From Lachnospiraceae bacterium (GTDB lineage Bacteria; Bacillota; Clostridia; Lachnospirales; Lachnospiraceae): DNA of 64,000 nucleotides. Location of the stretch: contig CABJAM010000006.1 of NCBI GenBank assembly GCA_902363555.1, positions 203,854 to 267,853 on the forward strand, in the 5' to 3' direction. Shown one piece after another: positions 34,026-42,160 of the stretch (its first letter is position 1; the number at the start of each line of letters is the position of its first letter). The notes beneath the pieces are model-generated. The model did no database searches. It had not been told where the DNA came from and was given only the letters and a program-made list of their open reading frames with translations. The position numbers and the translations under genes were made by a program.

Positions 34026-34826
34026 ATGGAAAATAAGTATTTTATTGAAGATTTTCATATAGATGTGAACCGGGATACGGTTTTTAATATGCTGGACTGC
34101 TTTGAGGACAGTCCGGTGTATGAGGAGGTCTGCGATGCCTTTGAGGAACGAAAGCCGTGGTTTTATGCGCACGTGCGGCCCCGGGCGGTGCTGGCTTGGG
34201 AGCCATGGTCTAAGACGCTGAGGCAGGAGCTGGACGCGGACGCCGACACGGCGGCCGACCGAAAAGAGGCTGCAGCGGCTGGCCGGACAGAGGCTGCGGA
34301 CGCGACGGCTGGACAGACAGAAGATGATGCGGCGGTAGGCCGAGCCGTGGACTGCGGCGCAGAGACTGGCGCGGAGGCGGATGTGGCGGCCGGCGCTCCC
34401 TTTGCCGGGTTGATGTATCTGCTGATGACTTTGGGGCCGGAGGTGGAAGCGGAGTCCGGCCGGTGCTTTGCCACAGGCGATTATCTGGAAGGGATGCTCT
34501 TAGATGCCATGGCGGACGATTATCTGTTCCAGATGGAAGATAAGGTTTCCGAAGAAATGCGGCTGCTTTGCGGGCGCATTGGCATGGGGATACAAAAGCG
34601 GATGGAGGCTCCCCAGGATTTTCCGATGGCCTTCCACCGCCGGGTGCTCCAGGTGTGCGGCGTGGCTTCATTGTGGGATATGTCGCTGTCCTCCGGGGAT
34701 ATGTTTGCACCGGTGAAGACGAGCTGCGTCGTATTCGGATTGACGAAAGACGTACATATATTCCGCGCCCAGCATGATTGCAGCCATTGTCCGGCGGTGA
34801 ACTGTAAAATGAGGGCAGCCGTTTAG
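34026..34826 (+). CDS. Methionine-synthase-activation-domain-like protein with Ala-rich insertion
   Basis: Resembles the stand-alone vitamin-B12-dependent methionine synthase activation-domain proteins found with corrinoid methyltransferase clusters; likely binds or reactivates the corrinoid protein. The N-terminus (1-65) and C-terminal part (about 120-266, ending HDCSHCPAVNCKMR with clustered Cys) carry the family features. Between them lies an Ala/Asp/Glu-rich low-complexity insert of about 60 residues (residues 60-120) that I do not expect in the family. The stop codon lies inside a 35-bp tandem repeat. No strong ribosome site is visible before the ATG. Confidence 0.7.
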   Translation: MENKYFIEDFHIDVNRDTVFNMLDCFEDSPVYEEVCDAFEERKPWFYAHVRPRAVLAWEPWSKTLRQELDADADTAADRKEAAAAGRTEAADATAGQTEDDAAVGRAVDCGAETGAEADVAAGAPFAGLMYLLMTLGPEVEAESGRCFATGDYLEGMLLDAMADDYLFQMEDKVSEEMRLLCGRIGMGIQKRMEAPQDFPMAFHRRVLQVCGVASLWDMSLSSGDMFAPVKTSCVVFGLTKDVHIFRAQHDCSHCPAVNCKMRAAV

Positions 34827-34889
34827 CCTCCCTTCTGGCTGTTATGAGGGCAGCCATTTAGCCCCTTTGGCTGTTACAATGAGGGGAAG
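34809..34889 (+). repeat. 35-bp tandem repeat across the end of the activation-like gene
   Basis: Units begin at 34809, 34844 and 34879 (last partial) with ATGAGGG. Each carries GCAGCC(G/A)TTTAGCC and GGCTGTTA. The first unit contains the gene's last codons and stop. Confidence 0.8.
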
Positions 34890-34898
34890 TATTTCATT

Positions 34899-34923
34899 GG
34901 TCAGCGCATAAACTGCGCTGACC
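34899..34923. repeat. Short perfect hairpin before the activator gene
   Basis: GGTCAGCGCA (34899-34908) pairs perfectly with TGCGCTGACC (34914-34923). Related GCGCTGACC sequence occurs in the 30575 repeat. No T-run follows. Confidence 0.6.
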
Positions 34924-34951
34924 GCAGAACGTTTAACGAGAGGTGAACCAA

Positions 34952-36556
34952 ATGATTATAAAGGTAATGACAGAAAAGACTGTACAGGAAATCCAATGCG
35001 ACCGGGGGGAAAGTCTGCTTTCGGCCATGAAGCGGCAGGACATTTATGTGCCGGCGTACTGCGGCGGCCGGGGAACATGTAAAAAATGCGGCGTTCAGGT
35101 CATGGACGGGGAGCTTCCGGTCACGGATGAGGACGCGCTGGCGTTTTCGGCGGATGCTCTTAAGGCGGGCATGCGCCTGTCCTGTAAGGCATATCCTGAG
35201 CAGGACTGTACCGTAAGGCTCTGTACCGATGATGAATCCGCTTTTGAGATTCTAAGCGGCGGCGGGGAGGAAATCTCGTGCGCTGAAAATGGAGCTGCTC
35301 CGGAGGACGAGCTGCTGGGCGTTGCCGTGGATATCGGAACGACCACCATTGCCATGGAGCTGTGGGGCTTAAATAGCCGGTGCATGTATGCCCAGGACAG
35401 CCGGATCAACCACCAGCGCGCCTTTGGCGCAGATGTGATCTCACGGATACTGGCATCCACTTCCGGGGAAAAGGCTGCGCTGCAGCGCTCGATCCTCAAC
35501 GATATATGCGATGGCCTGACGGCGATGGCGGCACAGGCCGGTATTGACTGCGCCAGGATCACGCGTATTGTCGTGGGGGCTAACACGACGATGGAGCATT
35601 TGCTCATGGGATATAACTGCGAGACGCTGGGCGTTTCCCCGTTTACGCCGGTGAATATCCATACGATCCGGACAAGTCTGGGGGAATTGCTGGGATGTAT
35701 AAATTCAGGCGAGGCGGCCGGCAAACTGCCGCTAAAGGCGCCTCTGATTTTATTGCCGGGAATTTCCACCTTTGTGGGGGCGGATATTGTCGCCGGTCTG
35801 CTGGTGTGCGGCTTTGAACAAAGCGAGAAGCCGTGTATGCTCATCGATCTGGGAACTAACGGGGAGATGGCCATCGGCAATAAAGACCGGATCATCAGTA
35901 CATCCACGGCAGCCGGTCCGGCTTTTGAGGGCGGAAATATTTCCCATGGGATCGGCAGTGTCCGTGGTGCGATCTGTTCCGTGAGCATGGAGGACGGGAA
36001 AATATTCTACGATACCATTGGAAATGCGCCGGCGCTGGGCATCTGTGGAACGGGTGTGCTGGATATTACGGCGGAGCTGGTGGCCCGGGGAATTGTGGAC
36101 GAAACCGGTCTTTTGGACGATGATTATTTTGATGATGGTGTAAAGATCGCGGACAGCCCCGGCGGTGAGCCGATTGTATTTACACAGCAGGATGTCCGGG
36201 AAATACAGCTTGCCAAGGCAGCGGTCCGGGCCGGTATTGAGGTGCTGATGCGCCGTTTTGGCGTGGGCTGCGAGGATATCGATACGGTGTATCTGGCCGG
36301 AGGCTTCGGTTTTAAGATCGATACGGATAAGGCTATGGCTATCGGACTGCTGCCGGAGGGCTTTCGCGGAAAAATCCGGGTCGCCGGAAATACGTCCCTT
36401 CAGGGCGCGCGGGCCTGTCTTTTTGATGAAGGACAGTTATCGGCAGCGGAAATGCTTGGGGCTTGCGCCGGGGAGATCAGTCTTGGCGGGGATGCGTTTT
36501 TCAACCAGTGCTACATGGATGCCATGTGTTTTGAAAACGAAGACATAATATTTTAA
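34952..36556 (+). CDS. Reductive activator of corrinoid proteins (RACE family)
   Basis: ATP-dependent ferredoxin-like activator that re-reduces inactive Co(II) corrinoid proteins. The N-terminal ~90 residues form a 2Fe-2S ferredoxin domain with YCGGRGTCKKCGVQV supplying three Cys and a fourth in LSCKAYP. The rest is the ASKHA-fold activation domain (DUF4445): AVDIGTTTIAMELWG, VVGANTTMEHLLMG, LIDLGTNGEMAI, GPAFEGGNISHGIGSVRGAI (in parts) and YLAGGFGFKID. Length 534 fits. ATG 34952 is chosen (GAGAGG 8 nt upstream) over the GTG three codons earlier. It completes the corrinoid module started at 33304. Confidence 0.93.
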   Translation: MIIKVMTEKTVQEIQCDRGESLLSAMKRQDIYVPAYCGGRGTCKKCGVQVMDGELPVTDEDALAFSADALKAGMRLSCKAYPEQDCTVRLCTDDESAFEILSGGGEEISCAENGAAPEDELLGVAVDIGTTTIAMELWGLNSRCMYAQDSRINHQRAFGADVISRILASTSGEKAALQRSILNDICDGLTAMAAQAGIDCARITRIVVGANTTMEHLLMGYNCETLGVSPFTPVNIHTIRTSLGELLGCINSGEAAGKLPLKAPLILLPGISTFVGADIVAGLLVCGFEQSEKPCMLIDLGTNGEMAIGNKDRIISTSTAAGPAFEGGNISHGIGSVRGAICSVSMEDGKIFYDTIGNAPALGICGTGVLDITAELVARGIVDETGLLDDDYFDDGVKIADSPGGEPIVFTQQDVREIQLAKAAVRAGIEVLMRRFGVGCEDIDTVYLAGGFGFKIDTDKAMAIGLLPEGFRGKIRVAGNTSLQGARACLFDEGQLSAAEMLGACAGEISLGGDAFFNQCYMDAMCFENEDIIF

Positions 36557-36687
36557 AAACAACTTGTAGGGATGACCGTACAAGCGCTATAATGAGCTTA
36601 TGGTAATCAAGCGGCAGGCGACGCAGAGCTTTTGGGCAGCGTGCCGGCCGCATTTCTATTTTTAGGAGAATAAGGAGGATATGTTGG

Positions 36688-37389
36688 ATGCTTGAGGATT
36701 TGAAGAAACAGGTCTACGATGCCAATATGGAGCTTTGGCACAAAGGAATGGTGATCTATACATGGGGCAATGTCAGCGGCATTGACCGGGAGAAAGGGCT
36801 GGTGGTGATCAAGCCCAGTGGGGTGGATTATGAGACGATGACCAGCGAGGACATGGTCGTTGTGGATCTGGACGGCCGGGTCGTGGAAGGCCGCTATAAA
36901 CCGTCATCGGACACGCCCACGCATTTGGTGCTCTATAATACGTATCCCCAGATGGGCGGGATCGTCCATACCCATTCCACCTGGGCGGTGACCTTTGCTC
37001 AGGCGGGGCTTTCCATTCCTGCACTGGGTACGACTCACGCCGATTATTTTTACGGAGATGTACCCTGCACCCGGGATTTGACGGCGGAGGAGATCGGGGA
37101 GGCCTATGAGGTCAATACAGGTAAGGTGATCGTGGAGACGATCGGAGATCAGGACCCTATGGCGGTGCCGGGGATCGTCGTAAAGAACCATGGTCCGTTT
37201 GCCTGGGGAAAGACGCCGGCCGGCTCTGTGTATAATGCGGTCGTGCTGGATAAGGTGGCGGAAATGGCATATAAAACCATGACTTTAAACCCAAGAGTAT
37301 CCCGGGTGCCTCAGTATTTGCTGGATAAGCACTATTTCCGCAAGCACGGGGCCAATGCCTATTATGGCCAGGGCAGTGAGGACCATTAA
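36688..37389 (+). CDS. araD: L-ribulose-5-phosphate 4-epimerase (class II aldolase family)
   Basis: Zinc enzyme converting L-ribulose-5-phosphate to D-xylulose-5-phosphate. Family motifs: LWHKGMVIYTWGNVSGID, IKPSGVDYE, GGIVHTHSTWAVTFAQAG (zinc His pair), GTTHADYFYGDVPCTR (the DVPCTR motif is typical of AraD/SgbE) and VKNHGPFAWG (third zinc His). Length 233 matches AraD. The ribosome site AAGGAGG (36672-36678) precedes ATG 36688; a 4-codon mini-ORF (ATG 36681) overlaps the start. No arabinose isomerase or kinase is adjacent. Xylulose-5-phosphate would feed the transketolase genes downstream. Confidence 0.9.
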   Translation: MLEDLKKQVYDANMELWHKGMVIYTWGNVSGIDREKGLVVIKPSGVDYETMTSEDMVVVDLDGRVVEGRYKPSSDTPTHLVLYNTYPQMGGIVHTHSTWAVTFAQAGLSIPALGTTHADYFYGDVPCTRDLTAEEIGEAYEVNTGKVIVETIGDQDPMAVPGIVVKNHGPFAWGKTPAGSVYNAVVLDKVAEMAYKTMTLNPRVSRVPQYLLDKHYFRKHGANAYYGQGSEDH

Positions 37390-37483
37390 GAAGCAGCCCT
37401 CGGGGATCAGCGCCGGAATCGGGGCCTATAAGCCATGCTTCACCACGACTCCGCATAATTTGTAACAAATTTTGCAAAACCAG

Positions 37484-37523
37484 TTGACAAACCGGTGGAA
37501 ATATATTAGTTTAATGATTAAAC
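37484..37523 (+). promoter_or_regulatory. Operator-like palindrome upstream of the aldolase gene
   Basis: GTTTAATGATTAAAC (37509-37523) is a perfect 7-1-7 inverted repeat located 20 bp after TTGACA (37484-37489). It sits just upstream of the stronger promoter at 37540-37568 and is a plausible regulator site. Confidence 0.5.
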
Positions 37524-37539
37524 AATATGCGTTTTACTC

Positions 37540-37568
37540 TTGCACTGTATATAAAAAAGTAGTAAAAT
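37540..37568 (+). promoter_or_regulatory. Putative promoter of the transaldolase-like gene
   Basis: TTGCAC (37540-37545) and TAAAAT (37563-37568) are spaced 17 bp, about 60 bp before the ATG. Confidence 0.55.
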
Positions 37569-37627
37569 GTAAATATAAACATTTTAATGATATTTTATAA
37601 AAACATTTATATCAAGGAGGAGTCATT

Positions 37628-38281
37628 ATGAAGTTTTTTGTGGATACTGCCAAGGTAGAGGATATTAAGAAAGCCAATGATATGGGTATCATCTGTGGTG
37701 TAACAACGAACCCGTCACTCATTGCCAAGGAAGGCAGAGACTTTAAAGAGGTTATCGCCGAGATCGCATCCATCGTTGACGGCGCTATCAGCGGTGAGGT
37801 GAAGGCGACCACAGTGGACGCTGAGGGCATGATCAAAGAGGGCCGTGAAATCGCCGCCATCCATCCAAACATGGTTGTTAAGATCCCTATGACCGTTGAA
37901 GGCTTAAAGGCTGTAAAGGTACTGACCGCCGAAGGTATTAAGACCAACGTGACACTTGTATTTTCCGCAAACCAGGCGCTGCTAGCCGCAAGAGCCGGAG
38001 CAACTTACGTATCCCCGTTCCTGGGCCGTCTGGATGATATATCCATGCCGGGTATCGATCTGATCCGCACCATTGCAGAAATTTTCGCAATCCATGATAT
38101 CCATACAGAAATCATCGCTGCCAGCGTCCGCAACCCGATCCATGTGATCGACTGCGCATTGGCCGGCGCTCACATTGCCACCGTGCCATATAATGTACTG
38201 GAGCAGATGACAAAGCATCCGCTGACGGATCAGGGCATCGAGAAATTCCAGAAGGATTATATTGCTGTTTTCGGTGAATAA
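37628..38281 (+). CDS. fsa: Fructose-6-phosphate aldolase / small transaldolase
   Basis: A 217-residue class I aldolase of the FSA/TalC subfamily. Motifs: FFVDTAKVEDIKKA, GVTTNPSLIAKEG, VVKIPMT (Schiff-base Lys in KIPMT), KTNVTLVFSANQALLAARAGATYVSPF-type strand (read in parts) and GRLDDI. The short form acts either as a true transaldolase or as fructose-6-phosphate aldolase; sequence alone does not settle it. AGGAGG precedes the ATG. It is followed after 167 bp by the split transketolase, forming a pentose-phosphate unit. Confidence 0.92.
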   Translation: MKFFVDTAKVEDIKKANDMGIICGVTTNPSLIAKEGRDFKEVIAEIASIVDGAISGEVKATTVDAEGMIKEGREIAAIHPNMVVKIPMTVEGLKAVKVLTAEGIKTNVTLVFSANQALLAARAGATYVSPFLGRLDDISMPGIDLIRTIAEIFAIHDIHTEIIAASVRNPIHVIDCALAGAHIATVPYNVLEQMTKHPLTDQGIEKFQKDYIAVFGE

Positions 38282-38448
38282 TTTATGATATATGCTGGCA
38301 GGCCGGTAAACCTTAGCTTCGCCGGATTGACTTTTCAGGAAAAAACTGATACTATGAACGGGAATAAGTGACGCAGGCGTAATGGTTTTGCCCCTCTGAA
38401 CTGTTACACCAAAGCATCACGGGAATATTACATAAAGGTGGTTAATCG

Positions 38449-39285
38449 ATGAATAAGTTAGAGCTTCAGAAGACGGCCAATGAGATCCGCAAAGGGATTG
38501 TTACGGCCGTACACAGCGCCAAGTCCGGTCATCCGGGCGGCTCTCTGTCCGCAGCCGACATTTTTACCTATTTATATTTTGAAGAGTTAAATATTGATCC
38601 TAAAGATCCCAAAAAGCCGGACCGCGACCGATTTGTCCTTTCCAAGGGCCATGTGGCTCCGGGCCTTTACTCCACACTGGCACACCGCGGATACTTCCCC
38701 GTGGAGGATCTGACCACATTAAGACACGTGGGCTCCTATCTGCAGGGGCATCCGGATATGAAGCATATCCCGGGCGTGGATATGTCCAGCGGCTCTTTAG
38801 GTCAGGGCGTTTCCGCTGCTGTGGGTATGGCATTATCCGCCAAGCTGAGTCAGGATGATTACCGTGTATACACACTTCTTGGGGATGGCGAGATCCAGGA
38901 AGGCCAGGTATGGGAGGCCGCCATGTTTGCCGGTGCAAGAAAGCTGGACAACCTGGTCGTGATCGTGGATAATAACGGACTGCAGATCGATGGCAATATT
39001 GCCGATGTCTGCTCACCCTATCCGATTGATAAAAAGTTTGAAGCCTTTAATTTCCATGTGATCTGCGTGGACGCCCATGACTTTGACGCCCTGGCGGCAG
39101 CATTTAAGGAAGCCAGAGAAACAAAGGGAATGCCCACGGCCATTATTGCCAAAAGTATCAAGGGTAAGGGCGTGTCCTTCATGGAAAACCAGGCGAGCTG
39201 GCATGGTTCAGCGCCAAACGACGAACAGTATAAGGTCGCTATGGAAGACTTGGAAAAGGTAGGTGCAGCATTATGTCAGATGTAA
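38449..39285 (+). CDS. Transketolase, N-terminal (thiamine-binding) subunit
   Basis: First half of a split transketolase. Contains the cofactor-binding motif GDGEIQEGQVWEAAMFAG...NNGLQIDG and the substrate-binding KSGHPGGSLSAADIF and SKGHVAPGLYSTLAHRG. Length 278 is standard for the split form common in Firmicutes. The 3' end overlaps the C-terminal subunit gene by 13 bp, indicating coupled translation. Together they transfer two-carbon units in the pentose-phosphate pathway, consistent with the aldolase gene upstream. Confidence 0.93.
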   Translation: MNKLELQKTANEIRKGIVTAVHSAKSGHPGGSLSAADIFTYLYFEELNIDPKDPKKPDRDRFVLSKGHVAPGLYSTLAHRGYFPVEDLTTLRHVGSYLQGHPDMKHIPGVDMSSGSLGQGVSAAVGMALSAKLSQDDYRVYTLLGDGEIQEGQVWEAAMFAGARKLDNLVVIVDNNGLQIDGNIADVCSPYPIDKKFEAFNFHVICVDAHDFDALAAAFKEARETKGMPTAIIAKSIKGKGVSFMENQASWHGSAPNDEQYKVAMEDLEKVGAALCQM

Positions 39286-40214
39286 AGAAGATCGCAACAC
39301 GTGATAGCTATGGAAATGCTCTTGTGGAGCTGGGAAAGGAGCACGAGGATCTGATCGTTCTCGACGCCGACCTGGCTGCGGCCACAAAGACAGGAACGTT
39401 TAAAAAGGCTTTCCCGGAGCGCCACATTGATTGTGGTATTGCCGAGTGTAATATGATGGGCATCGCCGCAGGTATTGCCGCCACAGGCAAGGTGCCTTTT
39501 GCCAGCTCCTTTGCCATGTTTGCCGCCGGGCGCGCTTTTGAGCAGGTGCGCAACAGCATTGGCTATCCTCATCTGAATGTAAAGATTGGCGCAACCCATG
39601 CAGGTATTTCTGTGGGTGAGGACGGCGCAACCCATCAGTGTAATGAGGATATCGCCCTCATGCGCACCATTCCCGGAATGGTCGTGATCAACCCGTCCGA
39701 TGATATTGAAGCGAGAGCTGCCGTGAAGGCCGCTTACGAATATGTTGGCCCGGTATATATGCGTTTTGGCCGTCTGGCTGTGCCGGTGATCAATGATACG
39801 CCGGATTACAAGTTTGAGATCGGCAAGGGCGTTGTGCTCAAAGAAGGTACGGATGTGGCCATCATCGCCACAGGCCTTTGTGTCAACGAAGCTCTTGAAG
39901 CCGCAAAGCTGCTGGCTGAAAAAGGGATCAACGCCAGAGTGATCAATATCCATACGATCAAGCCTCTGGATGAGGCGCTGGTGGTACAGGCTGCGAAGGA
40001 ATGCGGCAAGGTTGTGACCGTTGAGGAGCATTCCGTGATCGGCGGCCTTGGCAGTGCTGTTTGTGATGTACTCTGTGCTAAGGCACCAACACAGGTGCTT
40101 AAAATCGGCGTCATTGATACGTTCGGGGAATCCGGACCGGCTGTGGCGCTCATCAAGAAGTACGGGCTGGATGGAGAAAGTATCTGCCAGAAGGTTGAGG
40201 ACTTTTTAAAGTAA
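39273..40214 (+). CDS. Transketolase, C-terminal subunit
   Basis: Second half of the split transketolase: pyrimidine-binding domain (IVLDADLAAATKTGTF, DCGIAECNMMGIAAGIA with the key Glu, ASSFAMFAAGRAFEQVR) followed by the C-terminal transketolase domain (INIHTIKPLDEALVVQAAKE, VTVEEHSVIGGLGSAV). Length 313 is normal. Overlaps the N-subunit gene by 13 bp; the ribosome site AGGTAGG lies inside that gene. A strong terminator at 40235-40281 ends the unit. Confidence 0.93.
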   Translation: MSDVKKIATRDSYGNALVELGKEHEDLIVLDADLAAATKTGTFKKAFPERHIDCGIAECNMMGIAAGIAATGKVPFASSFAMFAAGRAFEQVRNSIGYPHLNVKIGATHAGISVGEDGATHQCNEDIALMRTIPGMVVINPSDDIEARAAVKAAYEYVGPVYMRFGRLAVPVINDTPDYKFEIGKGVVLKEGTDVAIIATGLCVNEALEAAKLLAEKGINARVINIHTIKPLDEALVVQAAKECGKVVTVEEHSVIGGLGSAVCDVLCAKAPTQVLKIGVIDTFGESGPAVALIKKYGLDGESICQKVEDFLK

Positions 40215-40234
40215 ATCATAACGAAATCGTGCTG

Positions 40235-40281
40235 AAGGGCACCGGAGCCCGCCAAAACTGGCGGCCGCCGGTGCCCTTTTT
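40235..40281 (+). terminator. Rho-independent terminator after transketolase
   Basis: AAGGGCACCGG (40235-40245) pairs with CCGGTGCCCTT (40268-40278), followed by TTT; an inner GCCCGCC/GGCGGCC stem extends it. Confidence 0.88.
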
Positions 40282-40369
40282 GCGCGAAGTAACGAGCCAC
40301 AAAAAGATTGCGCTTTTATCCGGAATATATTAAAATTACGTAGTAAATGAAGGTGTGGGGAGGTAGTTT

Positions 40370-42160
40370 ATGTTTGTCAATAAAAGAGATCCGCTGCGAA
40401 AGAGCTACTATAAAAGCTTTATGATTTTGATTGCTGTGCCGATCCTGCTGATCATTATAGCCGTATTTATTTTTGTGCAGCATATGATGACACAGTCGGC
40501 GGTTTCCCAGGTGCAGCTGGCCCAGGAAAATATTGCAGAGGGCCTGGGCAATGAGATCCGTGATGCAAAGATGCGCCTGTCCCATTTTTGCTATGTAAAT
40601 GACGGTGAGATACTGGGCCAGGCGGCGCAGACAGATACAACGGATGTGAATGAAAAATACGCGAATATGAAGGCGTTGCAGCAGTCGTTCAATTATGTGA
40701 TGGTGCCAATCACGGATATTTTATCGGCGGGATTTTACATGAAATCCGGTGAGAATTGTTTTTTGAAGGATAATCTGGTGCTGGATGAAACAGAAATCAA
40801 GACGGCGGACTGGTATCAGGCGGCATTGGCGGATAAAAACATGGTGCAGGTGGGCTGCTATGACCAGCAGATCACCCAGTCGCGCTACGGTAGTCATCCG
40901 TTTTCTATTGTGGTGGCCGTTTCACCGCGGGTGGATATGGATAAAAGTGAGCGGATCGAGATGATTACGTTACATATGAATTCCGGAGTGACAAAAAGGA
41001 TTTTAAATTATCATAAGCAAAAGACCTTGGGAGAGACTATCATCCTGGATGAAAAAAATGACGTGCTGCTGGATCTTGCGGGAATTTATGACCAGCTTCC
41101 GGCAGATTTTGACGTTGCTTCATATACTCAGAATGATTTTTATAATTATATACATACGCCCATGGGAAAGAAGGCCTGTTTTGTCTATTCGGAGCCGGTG
41201 TCCGGGTGGAAGATTGTGACGCTGGTGGATAATACGACGTTGATGAAGTCTTTTAACCGGGTGGCTGTGGCCATCCTGCTGCTGACCGTGGGTATATTGG
41301 CGCTGTTTTATATGTTCTCCAGCTATTTCCTGAGAAATATTCTGGAGCCGGTCAATAAGCTGGTGCTTGGTATGGCTCAGGTGGAGGAGGGCCGGTTGGA
41401 CGTACAGCTTACGGCGTCGGGGCAGTCGGAGATACGTCACATGACAAATTCCTTCAATCACATGGTTGTTCAGCTTAAAGAGCTGAATATACAAAATGAG
41501 CGGGAGCAGCAGCTCAAGCATGAGGCGGAGATCAAGGCGCTCCAGTCCCAGATCAATCCCCATTTCCTTGTAAATACATTGTCCTCCATCCAGTTTATGG
41601 CACAGGTAGCCAAGTTTGACGGTATTAAAAATATGGCCGAAGCGTTGATAAAAATTTTATCATGTTCTTTTCGGAGCAATATCAGCTTTTATACGGTGGC
41701 TGAGGAGATCACTGTTCTTAAAAGCTACGTTTATCTTATGAAAATACGCTATTCCGATGGATTTGATGTGATCTACGATATCGATGACCGTGTCCTTGAT
41801 GTGAAGCTGCCCAGGCTTATCCTTCAGCCTTTTGTGGAAAACGCTATTGTCCATGGCTTCGGGGATATGGAGGATGTGGGGGAAATTCTTGTAAAGCTTG
41901 CCGATGCCGGAGATTTTATAGAAATAACGATAAAGGATAATGGCAGGGGGATGACACAGGCGCAGATAGAAGAAATATTATCCGGACGGGAGAGGGGCCA
42001 GGATGACAATTATAATATCGGCATAAATAATGTGCTCAGCCGCCTGCGGCTTAACTACAACGATCAGTGCACCCTCGGGATAACCAGTGTCATAGGGGAT
42101 TTCACGTCGGTGGTGTTAAAAATTCCAAAGAATGTCCGGGGAGGAGAACAGGATGTATAA
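40370..42160 (+). CDS. YesM-type sensor histidine kinase
   Basis: A membrane sensor kinase of the LytS/YesM class. Transmembrane helix at about 17-40, extracellular sensor (about 41-295), second helix (about 298-318), HAMP domain, then the His_kinase domain with phospho-His in SQINPHFLVNTLSSIQF. The HATPase region has QPFVENAIVHGF and IKDNGRGM with a Gly-rich lid. Such kinases sense extracellular sugars, often through the substrate-binding protein. It overlaps the response regulator gene region by 8 bp at ATG 42153. GGAGG precedes the start. Confidence 0.93.
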   Translation: MFVNKRDPLRKSYYKSFMILIAVPILLIIIAVFIFVQHMMTQSAVSQVQLAQENIAEGLGNEIRDAKMRLSHFCYVNDGEILGQAAQTDTTDVNEKYANMKALQQSFNYVMVPITDILSAGFYMKSGENCFLKDNLVLDETEIKTADWYQAALADKNMVQVGCYDQQITQSRYGSHPFSIVVAVSPRVDMDKSERIEMITLHMNSGVTKRILNYHKQKTLGETIILDEKNDVLLDLAGIYDQLPADFDVASYTQNDFYNYIHTPMGKKACFVYSEPVSGWKIVTLVDNTTLMKSFNRVAVAILLLTVGILALFYMFSSYFLRNILEPVNKLVLGMAQVEEGRLDVQLTASGQSEIRHMTNSFNHMVVQLKELNIQNEREQQLKHEAEIKALQSQINPHFLVNTLSSIQFMAQVAKFDGIKNMAEALIKILSCSFRSNISFYTVAEEITVLKSYVYLMKIRYSDGFDVIYDIDDRVLDVKLPRLILQPFVENAIVHGFGDMEDVGEILVKLADAGDFIEITIKDNGRGMTQAQIEEILSGRERGQDDNYNIGINNVLSRLRLNYNDQCTLGITSVIGDFTSVVLKIPKNVRGGEQDV

